From SAR202 cluster bacterium (GTDB lineage Bacteria > Chloroflexota > Dehalococcoidia > Lucifugimonadales > UBA3495), in contig VFHF01000221.1 of NCBI GenBank assembly GCA_009392095.1, forward strand, positions 1 to 9,260: a stretch of 9,260 nucleotides of DNA. Reading direction: 5' to 3'. How positions within the stretch are numbered: position 1 is the stretch's first letter; each line of letters opens with the position of its first letter. This document shows positions 1 through 5,154 of this stretch, in pieces. The notes below the pieces were generated by a model that was not told where the DNA came from, made no database searches, and worked only from the letters and a program-made list of their open reading frames with translations. The position numbers and the translations under genes are program-made.

Positions 1-573
1 ATCCGGACTGGTTATCAACCAGTACCTGGATAGCGTCCCAAGGGGTTGTTCTACAGCCAGCACGTCAACTCCACCCAATCGGACGCTGTGGGCCGTCAGT
101 GAGTCTTGGGGACCATGTGATGTAGTGAGGCCCAGAATAGTTCCGGAGTCAGGGCCAACAAGCGCCAGCATGGTGGTCTCAGCGGTGACATCCTCGATCG
201 TCAGGTCTTCCATGATGGTGTATTTATCTAGCCACTCGATCACCGTTTGTTGACGGCCGGGGCTGGTCAATAGAATCACGTGATCGCCTTGGTTCACTAC
301 ACCCAGCACATCGATGATTCGACCGCGGTCGGTGGTCAGAACGGTTACCGCTCCTTCGCCGGCGCCCAGGTCCATCACATTGTTGGTAGACATACGGTTC
401 AGCAGGTCCAAGCCGTCCTCGCCGGTGGCTTTTAATCGCCCCATGTACGAGGCATCGTGAACTCCGGCGGTGGTAGTGGCGGCTTCGTATTCGGATGAGA
501 AATCGGCGTAGACCGCCGGTAGCTGGAATCCGTGTCGGTCGACGAAGATGACTGCGCCGGTTTGTAGGGCCAT
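1..573 (-). CDS. Folate-binding GcvT/YgfZ-like protein, C-terminus cut off by window edge
   Basis: The frame is open for all 191 codons from the ATG at 573 down to position 1, so the gene is partial at its 3' end. The protein resembles the N-terminal part of the aminomethyltransferase/YgfZ (IBA57) superfamily. Visible marks are an N-terminal Y-x-x-E-Y-E region, the AGVHDAS-x-MGRL block (residues 36-46), a G-x-D-x-L-D-LLNRMSTN block (51-64), and TTDRGRIIDVLGV (80-92), whose Asp88 sits where the family binds folate. The family contains glycine-cleavage T proteins and YgfZ-type proteins that help A-type carriers build 4Fe-4S clusters. The motif KGCYxGQE that marks YgfZ would lie beyond the window, so the two cannot be separated here. 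A GGAG lies 5 bases before the ATG. The gene follows an A-type iron-sulfur carrier on the same strand, which favours the YgfZ/IBA57 reading by inference. Confidence 0.82.
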   Translation of the reverse strand, partial: MALQTGAVIFVDRHGFQLPAVYADFSSEYEAATTTAGVHDASYMGRLKATGEDGLDLLNRMSTNNVMDLGAGEGAVTVLTTDRGRIIDVLGVVNQGDHVILLTSPGRQQTVIEWLDKYTIMEDLTIEDVTAETTMLALVGPDSGTILGLTTSHGPQDSLTAHSVRLGGVDVLAVEQPLGTLSRYWLITSPD

Positions 574-608
574 GGGACGCTCCGATGGGAGACTTTGAGC
601 TGTAATGA

Positions 609-645
609 ACAAGCGCCGCTTTTGTATGGACAAGGCGGCGCTTGT
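609..645 (-). terminator. Long intercistronic hairpin, possible weak terminator or processing site
   Basis: The outer stem is a perfect 11-bp pairing (609-619 with 635-645). A second stem inside it (TTGT 622-625 with ACAA 630-633) closes on a 4-base loop. It lies about 35 bases past the stop of the A-type carrier gene and about 35 bases before the next start codon. Read on the minus strand, it is followed by TCATTACAG, which is not a proper U tract. It may attenuate or stabilise the transcript rather than end it. Confidence 0.5.
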
Positions 646-680
646 GGTTCGGCTAGTGGGGCGGCTAGACGCTGCCTGGG

Positions 681-1043
681 TTAGACGCTAAACGAAGTGC
701 CGCAGCCGCAGGCTTTCTTGGCATTTGGGTTCTGGAAGACAAAGCCTTTGCCGTTTAAGCCGTCGGAGAAATCCAACTCGGTGCCGACCAGGTAGATATA
801 GCTCTTTTTGTCGACAATCACTTTCACGCCGTGTTGCTCGACAACTTTTTCGGTTTCGGATTCGACGACTTCACCGGTGATATTGAGGTCGTAGGTCAGG
901 CCAGAACATCCGCCGCCTTTAACGGCCACGCGTACTCCGACGTTTTCTTCAATGCCATCTTTCGAAGCGAAGTATTTGATCTTCTCGGCGGCTTTCTCGG
1001 AAATGGCCACCGTCAGTACCATGCCATCTTGGGTTATGGGCAT
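681..1043 (-). CDS. A-type iron-sulfur cluster carrier/assembly protein (IscA/ErpA/SufA family)
   Basis: The 120-residue protein carries the three conserved cysteines of A-type carriers: Cys46 in the GGGCSGLTYDL block (43-53), then Cys112 and Cys114 in the C-terminal ACGCGTSF. It also has the family's LDFSDGLNGKGF-like core (90-101) and F-x-NPNA (103-108). Such proteins bind a 2Fe-2S or 4Fe-4S cluster between subunits and hand it to client enzymes in the cytoplasm. The length is close to the usual 105-120. The ATG at 1043 has GGGGGAG ending 6 bases upstream. An internal ATG at 1022 (Met8) is possible but has a poorer ribosome binding site. The gene appears to have its own sigma-70-like promoter (1122-1151) and a leader of about 70 bases. 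A GcvT/YgfZ-like gene follows on the same strand. Subfamily (IscA, ErpA or SufA) cannot be fixed from sequence alone, so no symbol is given. Confidence 0.93.
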   Translation of the reverse strand: MPITQDGMVLTVAISEKAAEKIKYFASKDGIEENVGVRVAVKGGGCSGLTYDLNITGEVVESETEKVVEQHGVKVIVDKKSYIYLVGTELDFSDGLNGKGFVFQNPNAKKACGCGTSFSV

Positions 1044-1095
1044 ATCGTTCTCCCCCGGCGTTTAGCGGTGCTGTTTGGGGTTGGATTAATTCTTT

Positions 1096-1112
1096 GGCTC
1101 CAATACGGAGCC
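1096..1112 (-). other. Stem-loop in 5' leader of the iron-sulfur carrier gene
   Basis: This is a perfect 6-bp GGCTCC/GGAGCC inverted repeat around a 5-base loop. It lies just downstream of the predicted transcription start of the A-type carrier gene and about 50 bases before its start codon. It is not followed by a U tract on the minus strand. It could protect the 5' end or be a protein-binding site. Confidence 0.4.
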
Positions 1113-1121
1113 GTAACTGCC

Positions 1122-1151
1122 ATTGTAGGGCCTGATATCACGCTCAGTCAA
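1122..1151 (-). promoter_or_regulatory. Predicted sigma-70-like promoter of the iron-sulfur carrier gene
   Basis: On the minus strand TTGACT (1151-1146) and TACAAT (1127-1122) are separated by 18 bases. Each hexamer differs from the consensus at one position. Transcription would start near 1115 and give a leader of about 70 bases before the ATG at 1043. The promoter lies just after the stop of the upstream P-loop gene (1175), so the carrier gene and the gene after it probably form a separate unit. Confidence 0.6.
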
Positions 1152-1174
1152 GAAGCTGAGGCTGGGGCTGAAGC

Positions 1175-2119
1175 CTAACTTAACAGTTGCTCCAAGCCCT
1201 CTGCGCCCAGGTAGGTTTCCAGCAGGCCAGCGAAATGGTCGGCTTTGGCGGCGGTGCGGGCATCGGCTTTGTCTAAAAGGCCTGCTAGGGCATCGGCCGT
1301 ATCTAGAGTGTTGGTGCGCACCTGGATCAAGGGGACATCGCGTTTCAGCGCTTCGGACTTGATGTAATCGGAAGGATTGCCCGGCCCTGTTAGGACTAGG
1401 CAGCAGGTCTTATCGCACATGCTGGCCATCTGGATGTCTGGGCGCTCGACCCTGGTGATGACTGCTTGGTTGGCGTAGCGGCCGAAGTAGGTTGGGCCTT
1501 CGTCCATGATGTTGCCGCCAATCATGAAACGTTCTATGGGAGCATCGGCGTTCACCGGATCCAGCACCCATTCGCCCCCAAGGTGCTCGGCCAGTTGGCC
1601 AACGGTTACGGTGAGCATGCCCCGACTCTCTGGAATCACGGCTACCGGAACAGACTGGCCGGCCAGTCCACGGGCAACCTCGTCTCGGCGATGGATGGGC
1701 ACGGCGTTGACCACCACAGCGGCTAGGTCAGAGCCAGCGGAAGAGACCGATTCGGCGACGGCCTCCTGAGGGCCTCGGTGCACCAGGATGACCTTGGAAG
1801 GAATACCGTAGGGCGTTGACGCATCGGGGCCTTCAATGATTACGATGCCGCCTTCAGACTCAAGCCTGGAGACCTCCGACTGAGCTGTGCTTAGTTCGCC
1901 GGAATCGGATTTGTTTCTGGGGGCGGGGACGGCAGGGCCGCCGATGGACTCAAGCAGCCCGGACATGAAGGCGACATCGGAGTCTGCTGTGCGCCCGTCG
2001 GAGAACGGCTTGTAGTAGGCAGCCTGATTTCCGGCTTTACTGGCTGTAACCAGCAATGCGGCGGCCACGCTGGTCTTGCCAACGCCGGACTGATTTCCCA
2101 CGATTTGAATGACGGCCAC
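1175..2119 (-). CDS. BioD-like P-loop NTPase with C-terminal DRTGG domain (phosphotransacetylase-like N-terminal region)
   Basis: The 314-residue protein begins with a dethiobiotin-synthetase/CobB-type P-loop, GNQSGVGKTS (residues 8-17), followed by YYKPFSDG (35-42), as in the BioD-like part of long phosphate acetyltransferases. IVIIEGPDAS (92-101) fits the loop that follows the second catalytic strand. From about residue 165 to 283 the sequence fits a DRTGG domain: RFMIGGNIMDEG (197-208), VITRVERPDIQMASM (220-234) and CLVLTGPGNPSD (240-251). This is the regulatory N-terminal part of Pta-type enzymes without the phosphotransacetylase catalytic domain. Stand-alone copies are known in bacteria and archaea but their role is not established; nucleotide-dependent sensing or regulation is a guess. 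The start is a GTG at 2119 with AGGAG 6 bases before it. The upstream pentapeptide gene ends 51 bases away on the same strand, and no clear promoter is seen between them. Confidence 0.82.
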   Translation of the reverse strand: MAVIQIVGNQSGVGKTSVAAALLVTASKAGNQAAYYKPFSDGRTADSDVAFMSGLLESIGGPAVPAPRNKSDSGELSTAQSEVSRLESEGGIVIIEGPDASTPYGIPSKVILVHRGPQEAVAESVSSAGSDLAAVVVNAVPIHRRDEVARGLAGQSVPVAVIPESRGMLTVTVGQLAEHLGGEWVLDPVNADAPIERFMIGGNIMDEGPTYFGRYANQAVITRVERPDIQMASMCDKTCCLVLTGPGNPSDYIKSEALKRDVPLIQVRTNTLDTADALAGLLDKADARTAAKADHFAGLLETYLGAEGLEQLLS

Positions 2120-2170
2120 AGGGTCTCCTGGATGCCTTTATTTGCGGGGTAATTCTAGCACGCAGTCAGA

Positions 2171-2872
2171 CTAGTCGTTGACGTCCTTGGGGCCTGTGTT
2201 TTCCGGGTCAAACTTTTCTGGGAAGTTGGTTGTGTCATCCCATTTGGCCAGGGTGAAGTCCGAACGATGGAGGCTGGCCTGGTTGAAACTCGCGCCCCTC
2301 GCGTCAGTGGCGATCCACATAGAGTCGCGAATCATAGCCAGGGTAAAGTCAGCTCCCGGCATGATGGCTCGGCTCAGGTCGGCCCCATTCATGTTGGATG
2401 ACTGGAACAGAGCGTTGGTCATGTCGGTGTTTCTAAGATCGGCTTCAATCATGTTGGACTGACTGAAATTGGCTCCTGAGATGTCCGCCCCGATCAGATT
2501 GACCCGGTTCATGCGGCAACTGGTCATGACGGCGCCCTTGAGCACCGCGCCTTTCAAGTCGGTCCAGAAAAGGTTCACATTGACCACGGAAGCACCGGTC
2601 AGGTTGACTCCGGCCATTCCGGCTTGGCCGAAATCTGCCTCGTTTAGGTTGGCGCCAGAGAGGTCAGCCCCAGCCAAGTTGGCCCGGGACAGTCTGGCGC
2701 CAGAGAGGTCCGCTCCCTTTAGGTTGGCGGCCCGAATCTTGGTTCCAGCCAGATTCACTCCGCTGAGGTCGGCCCCTTCCAGGTCTAATTCGACGTCCGG
2801 GTTATTCTCGCGCCAGTTGTCCAGGGCTTCCGGGCCGCTGGAAGCTAGTTTCACGTGTTCTGGGTTAGCCAA
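2171..2872 (-). CDS. Pentapeptide-repeat protein
   Basis: From about residue 32 to near 210 the protein is a run of A(D/N)LxG-type five-residue repeats such as GADLSG, GVNLAG, GANLNE and GADISG. This is the pattern that folds into a right-handed quadrilateral beta-helix. A short N-terminal part has the W-R-x-N-NP-D element often seen before such repeats, and the C-terminal tail (FPEKFDPENTG) is non-repetitive and charged. No signal peptide or membrane segment is seen, so it is probably cytoplasmic. Some family members mimic DNA and protect gyrase, but most have no known role and nothing here identifies one. The chosen start is TTG at 2872, which has GGAG 6 bases upstream. The longest reading begins at TTG 2884, directly after an in-frame TGA and without a clear ribosome binding site. 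The gene begins just past the terminator of the upstream operon. Confidence 0.88.
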   Translation of the reverse strand: MANPEHVKLASSGPEALDNWRENNPDVELDLEGADLSGVNLAGTKIRAANLKGADLSGARLSRANLAGADLSGANLNEADFGQAGMAGVNLTGASVVNVNLFWTDLKGAVLKGAVMTSCRMNRVNLIGADISGANFSQSNMIEADLRNTDMTNALFQSSNMNGADLSRAIMPGADFTLAMIRDSMWIATDARGASFNQASLHRSDFTLAKWDDTTNFPEKFDPENTGPKDVND

Positions 2873-2878
2873 TTCTTT

Positions 2879-2882
2879 CTCC
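2879..2882 (-). promoter_or_regulatory. Ribosome binding site that decides the pentapeptide gene start
   Basis: GGAG at 2882-2879 lies 6 bases before a TTG at 2872-2870. It overlaps the first codons of the longer reading from TTG 2884, which itself has no good site. This favours the shorter, 233-residue protein. Confidence 0.5.
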
Positions 2883-2900
2883 AATCAGGACTCTGTTAAC

Positions 2901-2932
2901 AAAAATACAGCCCAGGAGTTGGTCCCGGGCTG
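2901..2932 (-). terminator. Rho-independent terminator of the dehydratase-selenoprotein operon
   Basis: On the minus strand a 10-bp stem (2932-2923 with 2917-2908, one G-T pair) closes on a CCAAC loop and is followed by TATTTTTG at 2907-2900. It lies about 50 bases past the stop codon of the Rdx/SelW gene (2981). It marks the end of the operon that starts near 4153. Confidence 0.85.
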
Positions 2933-2980
2933 CTTATTCTTATCCGATGGTATCTGCCTACGGCAGTTATTAAGCGAGGT

Positions 2981-3262
2981 CTACGCCTCTTCTAACTCGA
3001 ATAACTTCTCGGCGATGGCCATCTTCAGTTCGTTGACCTTGCCCAGGTCCGGAAATGACCCTGCTTCCTTGCGGTCGAAGATCTTTTCACCGTCCAGGTA
3101 GACCTCCAGGCGCCCCTTGTCCGATGGGGTCATCTTGATTGCGATGTCGCCGGGGGCGTCAGAGCGGAAAAACTCGGTCGCCAACCACGTGGCGACAGGG
3201 AAGTATCCTCAAGATACGCAGTACAGTATTTCCGCTTCTACTTTTCCGTGTTCTCCTGCCAT
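2981..3262 (-). CDS. Rdx/SelW-family selenoprotein with in-frame TGA as selenocysteine
   Basis: The reading frame is 93 residues long from ATG 3262 to TAG 2981, with a TGA at codon 18 (3211-3209). Reading the TGA as selenocysteine (U) gives YCVSUGY at residues 14-20, the CxxU redox motif of SelW/SelT/SelH (Rdx) proteins at its usual place on the first strand-helix turn. The rest matches the family: P46-S, GRLEVYLDGEKIFDRK (50-65), then G68-S-FPD (68-72) and a C-terminal helix. These are small thioredoxin-fold proteins thought to act in thiol redox reactions in the cytoplasm. GGAGG lies 5 bases before the ATG, and a bacterial SECIS-like hairpin follows the TGA. A TTG at 3184 would give only the C-terminal 67 residues without the active site and without a ribosome binding site. 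The gene lies 24 bases after the MaoC-like gene and ends before a terminator. A nonsense mutation in a Cys version is the alternative; the intact frame, SECIS and motif argue against it. Confidence 0.9.
3177..3196 (-). promoter_or_regulatory. Bacterial SECIS element (selenocysteine insertion hairpin)
   Basis: Reading the minus strand, GTCGCCA (3196-3190) pairs perfectly with TGGCGAC (3183-3177) around the loop CGTGGT (3189-3184). The stem begins 13 nt after the TGA and the loop 20 nt after it. Published consensus for bacterial SECIS elements asks for a small hairpin with an apical loop of about 3-14 nt, a G in the first two loop positions, and roughly 16-37 nt between UGA and loop. All three hold. 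SelB would bind this hairpin in the mRNA while the ribosome decodes the UGA. Confidence 0.82.
3209..3211 (-). other. In-frame TGA codon predicted to encode selenocysteine
   Basis: This TGA is codon 18 of the Rdx/SelW gene and replaces the second cysteine of the CxxC motif. recF in this window ends in TGA, so the codon is not generally reassigned here. Confidence 0.86.
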
Positions 3263-3267
3263 TTAGT

Positions 3268-3272
3268 CCTCC
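3268..3272 (-). promoter_or_regulatory. Ribosome binding site that decides the selenoprotein start
   Basis: GGAGG at 3272-3268 lies 5 bases before ATG 3262, in the short gap after the MaoC-like stop codon. It would make no sense if the gene started at the internal TTG 3184, 84 bases further on. Confidence 0.85.
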
Positions 3273-3286
3273 AGAGTTTCTGTGGG

Positions 3287-3712
3287 CTAGGCGATTACCG
3301 CTGTTCCGATGCCCACAGCGGTGCGGTTTCCGTCTTGGTTGTCGCAGAAAAGGTCCACCGAAACCTTGGTGCCAGCGTCAGTTTCTTCGGTTCCGCTGAC
3401 GGCTCCGGTGACGGTGATGGTATCCCCGGCCTTGACCGGCCGGAGGAATTTCAAGTTTACCGTGCCGGTGTGGTTGAAAACGTCAGGCCCAAAGAACTTA
3501 CGCATGCACTCGGCGGCGAAAGTTATGGACATGCGGCCCGATGCTAGGGTGTAGGTGGTTCCAAGGCGCTTTGCGGCCAGCTCCGGGTTGTTGTGGATGT
3601 TCTCCCGGTCGAGTATCCCAGTGGATTCAAACTCGAGTATCGAGTTCTCCGTGATAGATTTGGTGACTGAGGGAATCGCTTGATCGGGCTTTATTTCTGT
3701 TCTGGATGCCAT
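3287..3712 (-). CDS. MaoC-like (R)-specific hydratase/dehydratase, catalytic subunit
   Basis: The 141-residue protein has a single hot-dog domain. The hydratase-2 motif is present: LDRENIHNNPELA (34-46), in which Asp35 and His40 keep the five-residue step of the catalytic Asp/His pair of (R)-specific enoyl-CoA hydratases. It is followed by the G-TTYTLASGRMS block (51-62) and LRPVKAGDTITVTG (90-103), the usual substrate-tunnel strand. Such enzymes add water to, or remove it from, enoyl/3-hydroxyacyl thioesters. The ATG at 3712 has GGGGAAG 2-3 bases upstream and overlaps the end of the preceding dehydratase gene by 22 bases, which suggests translational coupling and a heteromeric enzyme. The substrate cannot be read from the sequence: fatty-acyl chain, mesaconyl-type and other CoA esters are all possible. 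The length is normal for a one-domain member. Confidence 0.88.
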   Translation of the reverse strand: MASRTEIKPDQAIPSVTKSITENSILEFESTGILDRENIHNNPELAAKRLGTTYTLASGRMSITFAAECMRKFFGPDVFNHTGTVNLKFLRPVKAGDTITVTGAVSGTEETDAGTKVSVDLFCDNQDGNRTAVGIGTAVIA

Positions 3713-4119
3713 TTCTTCCCCAACTCATCCGGCTTCTTCAACTGATAGGTGCTGAGCTTTTCCAGGAGACGGCCATCTTCGTCGATGGCAGTCGCTTCAA
3801 TGACAATGTAGGGTTTGTCCCGGCGCAGATATTTGTCTGCGATCCGGCCTTTGACGCTGATCTTTTTGCCGACGATGGGCGGGTTGAAGAACTCTACCTC
3901 GTTGCCGGCATTCACGGTGCCGATGGGGTCGTCGTAGACCATGGCGAACGCGGTGGCGTCGTGCTTAACGCCCAGTGTGGGGAAGGGTGCTTCTGGGTCG
4001 TCCACTGAAGAGCGGAATGCGTCCACCATCTCTTGAGTCAGGGTGTACTCGTAGGAGCCCAGGTCTTCACCGACCTCGGCCTTTTCGTAATCGAAAATCT
4101 TCAGTTCGGTATCGGCCAT
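3691..4119 (-). CDS. FAS1-like/MaoC N-terminal-half dehydratase subunit
   Basis: The 142-residue protein fits the MaoC dehydratase N-terminal (FAS1-like) hot-dog domain. It has a T-Q-E-x-VDAF opening helix (28-35), a PFPTLGV segment (45-51), and NAGNEVEFFNPPIVGKKI (70-87), the characteristic strand before the G-x-I turn. The segment that would hold the Asp/His pair does not show it, as in the non-catalytic partners of two-subunit dehydratases such as mycobacterial HadA/HadC beside HadB. I infer that it pairs with the overlapping MaoC-like product to form one hydratase. The ATG at 4119 has a very strong AGGAGGAGG site about 6 bases upstream, consistent with the first gene of an operon. A near-consensus promoter lies at 4160-4188, giving a leader of about 35 bases. 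Confidence 0.85.
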   Translation of the reverse strand: MADTELKIFDYEKAEVGEDLGSYEYTLTQEMVDAFRSSVDDPEAPFPTLGVKHDATAFAMVYDDPIGTVNAGNEVEFFNPPIVGKKISVKGRIADKYLRRDKPYIVIEATAIDEDGRLLEKLSTYQLKKPDELGKKWHPEQK

Positions 4120-4159
4120 TCCGTACCTCCTCCTGACTCATGCTGGGCACGTTGCATCT

Positions 4160-4188
4160 ACAATACTGAGTTTGCCGCAGGTAGTCAA
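4160..4188 (-). promoter_or_regulatory. Predicted promoter of the dehydratase-selenoprotein operon
   Basis: On the minus strand TTGACT (4188-4183) and TATTGT (4165-4160) are separated by exactly 17 bases. The expected start is near 4153, about 35 bases before the ATG at 4119. It is the only good promoter seen upstream of the three genes. Confidence 0.65.
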
Positions 4189-4213
4189 CGCGCGCCCAGA
4201 CTGCGACAACGCG
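4186..4213. repeat. Pair of CAACGCG direct repeats between the divergent promoters
   Basis: CAACGCG occurs at 4186-4192 and again at 4207-4213. The starts are 21 bases apart, which places both on the same face of the helix. The first copy overlaps the -35 box of the minus promoter and the second abuts the presumed -35 region of the plus promoter. It could be an operator, or chance. Confidence 0.3.
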
Positions 4214-4242
4214 TGGCCGGGTAGTCTGCTTTGCCCTATAAT
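4214..4242 (+). promoter_or_regulatory. Predicted promoter of the plus-strand block
   Basis: A perfect TATAAT lies at 4237-4242. The hexamer 17 bases upstream (TGGCCG, 4214-4219) matches the -35 consensus at only three positions, so an activator may be needed. The expected start is near 4249, about 30 bases before the ATG at 4281. Confidence 0.5.
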
Positions 4243-4280
4243 GGCTTTAGAAATCTGGATCAAGGGCGTGACCGACTGAC

Positions 4281-5111
4281 ATGGACGTAATCTTCGACCG
4301 GGGTGATTCCCAGAACCCCAAAGGACATGCCCTGCTCTACTTCCGTGTGGACACCGAGCCGGATAAGGTCTATGCCACCTATGTGGTCACGCTGCCAGTC
4401 AAGTCTGACCTCACCAAGTACGTCCCGCCCTTCTTGGCCTCCCATTTGGGCAACATGCCGCTCAGTGACCTTTCGGCTTTCGCCATGCCACCGGTGCCCG
4501 AGGGTATCGGCTCATTTGCGGAATTGGAGCGGATGAGTCAGTTACGAGAGGATGACCTGGTGTACGGCGGCAACATGTTCTCCTTTGACTTGGCCAGGAT
4601 GATGGAGATGGCCACCGAGGCAGTCCAAGTATATTCCGGGCTTTGCTCTGATGCGTTGGCAATGAGCAGCACCCCGGCCGAAGGCGCAGCCGCTGCGATC
4701 GGTGAAGAACTTATAGAGACTCTTGAGTCGGCGGGATCTGCAGCCCCCGAGCCGGAACCTGAACCAGAGCTAGACGGCTCCCTGAATGTCAATGAAGTCC
4801 TGTTCAGCTTCATGAGCGAGAGCGATAAGCTGGGCGAATTGTCAAAGCTGCTGGGCCAGCTTCGTTTCGCCGTCGATGGTTCGGACCAGGCCAATGCCGG
4901 CGAGGTTAGTGCGGAGATCACGGTTCTGGCGCGGCACCTTCCGGATAATTTCAGGGTGAATGACCTTTTGGAAGTTGCCCGGGACAACTCGGAGCGGAGC
5001 TCTCAGTTGGCCAAACTGTACATCGACCGTTGCTTCCGGCTCTCCGCTGGAGAAGAGGGCGCCGCCGATGAGCTGGCGATCCAGATTCAGTTGCTAAGGG
5101 ACCAAGACTAA
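4281..5111 (+). CDS. Conserved-looking hypothetical protein with PE-repeat linker, upstream of recF
   Basis: I do not recognise this 276-residue protein. The N-terminal part (1-140) looks globular, with alternating strands near 17-40 (ALLYFRV, YATYVVTLPV) and a helix-rich region from about 75 to 150. A linker of four Pro-Glu pairs at 156-163 separates it from a helical, charged C-terminal domain (about 168-276) rich in Leu and Glu. There is no signal peptide, membrane segment or familiar motif. The ATG at 4281 is the first start after an in-frame TGA at 4269. It lacks a well-placed ribosome binding site (AAGGG ends 14 bases upstream), so translation may start inefficiently. Codon use resembles the neighbours. 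recF begins 43 bases after its stop with no terminator between, so the two are probably co-transcribed, and a role linked to replication or repair is only a guess by position. Confidence 0.75.
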   Translation: MDVIFDRGDSQNPKGHALLYFRVDTEPDKVYATYVVTLPVKSDLTKYVPPFLASHLGNMPLSDLSAFAMPPVPEGIGSFAELERMSQLREDDLVYGGNMFSFDLARMMEMATEAVQVYSGLCSDALAMSSTPAEGAAAAIGEELIETLESAGSAAPEPEPEPELDGSLNVNEVLFSFMSESDKLGELSKLLGQLRFAVDGSDQANAGEVSAEITVLARHLPDNFRVNDLLEVARDNSERSSQLAKLYIDRCFRLSAGEEGAADELAIQIQLLRDQD

Positions 5112-5154
5112 AAGTTCTGCCCCTGGCCCAATTTAACGGGAGGAATGTGTCCGG

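Noticed and set aside
1159..1176. 5-bp AGGCT/AGCCT hairpin at the end of the P-loop gene as a terminator.
   Set aside because: The stem is short, the loop is 8 bases and no U tract follows.
831..1178. Plus-strand open frame of 115 codons opposite the iron-sulfur carrier and its leader.
   Set aside because: It overlaps a clearly conserved gene on the other strand, and its sequence resembles no known family.
2650..2710. Repeated 15-base unit (2651-2665 and 2696-2710) as a possible mobile or CRISPR-like repeat.
   Set aside because: The 45-base step equals three pentapeptides, so it is explained by the protein repeats.
2885..2887. In-frame TGA directly before the TTG at 2884 as another possible selenocysteine codon.
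   Set aside because: There is no conserved protein upstream of it, no CxxU-type context and no hairpin at the right distance. It is just the upstream stop that bounds the frame.
2469..3101. Plus-strand open frame of 210 codons opposite the pentapeptide and Rdx genes.
   Set aside because: It is a mirror of the repetitive codons of the pentapeptide gene and runs across the minus-strand terminator into the Rdx gene.
2981..3184. A 67-residue Rdx-like protein starting at TTG 3184.
   Set aside because: The start lacks a ribosome binding site, lies at the loop/stem border of the SECIS-like hairpin, and would remove the redox motif. The longer frame from ATG 3262 explains all signals.
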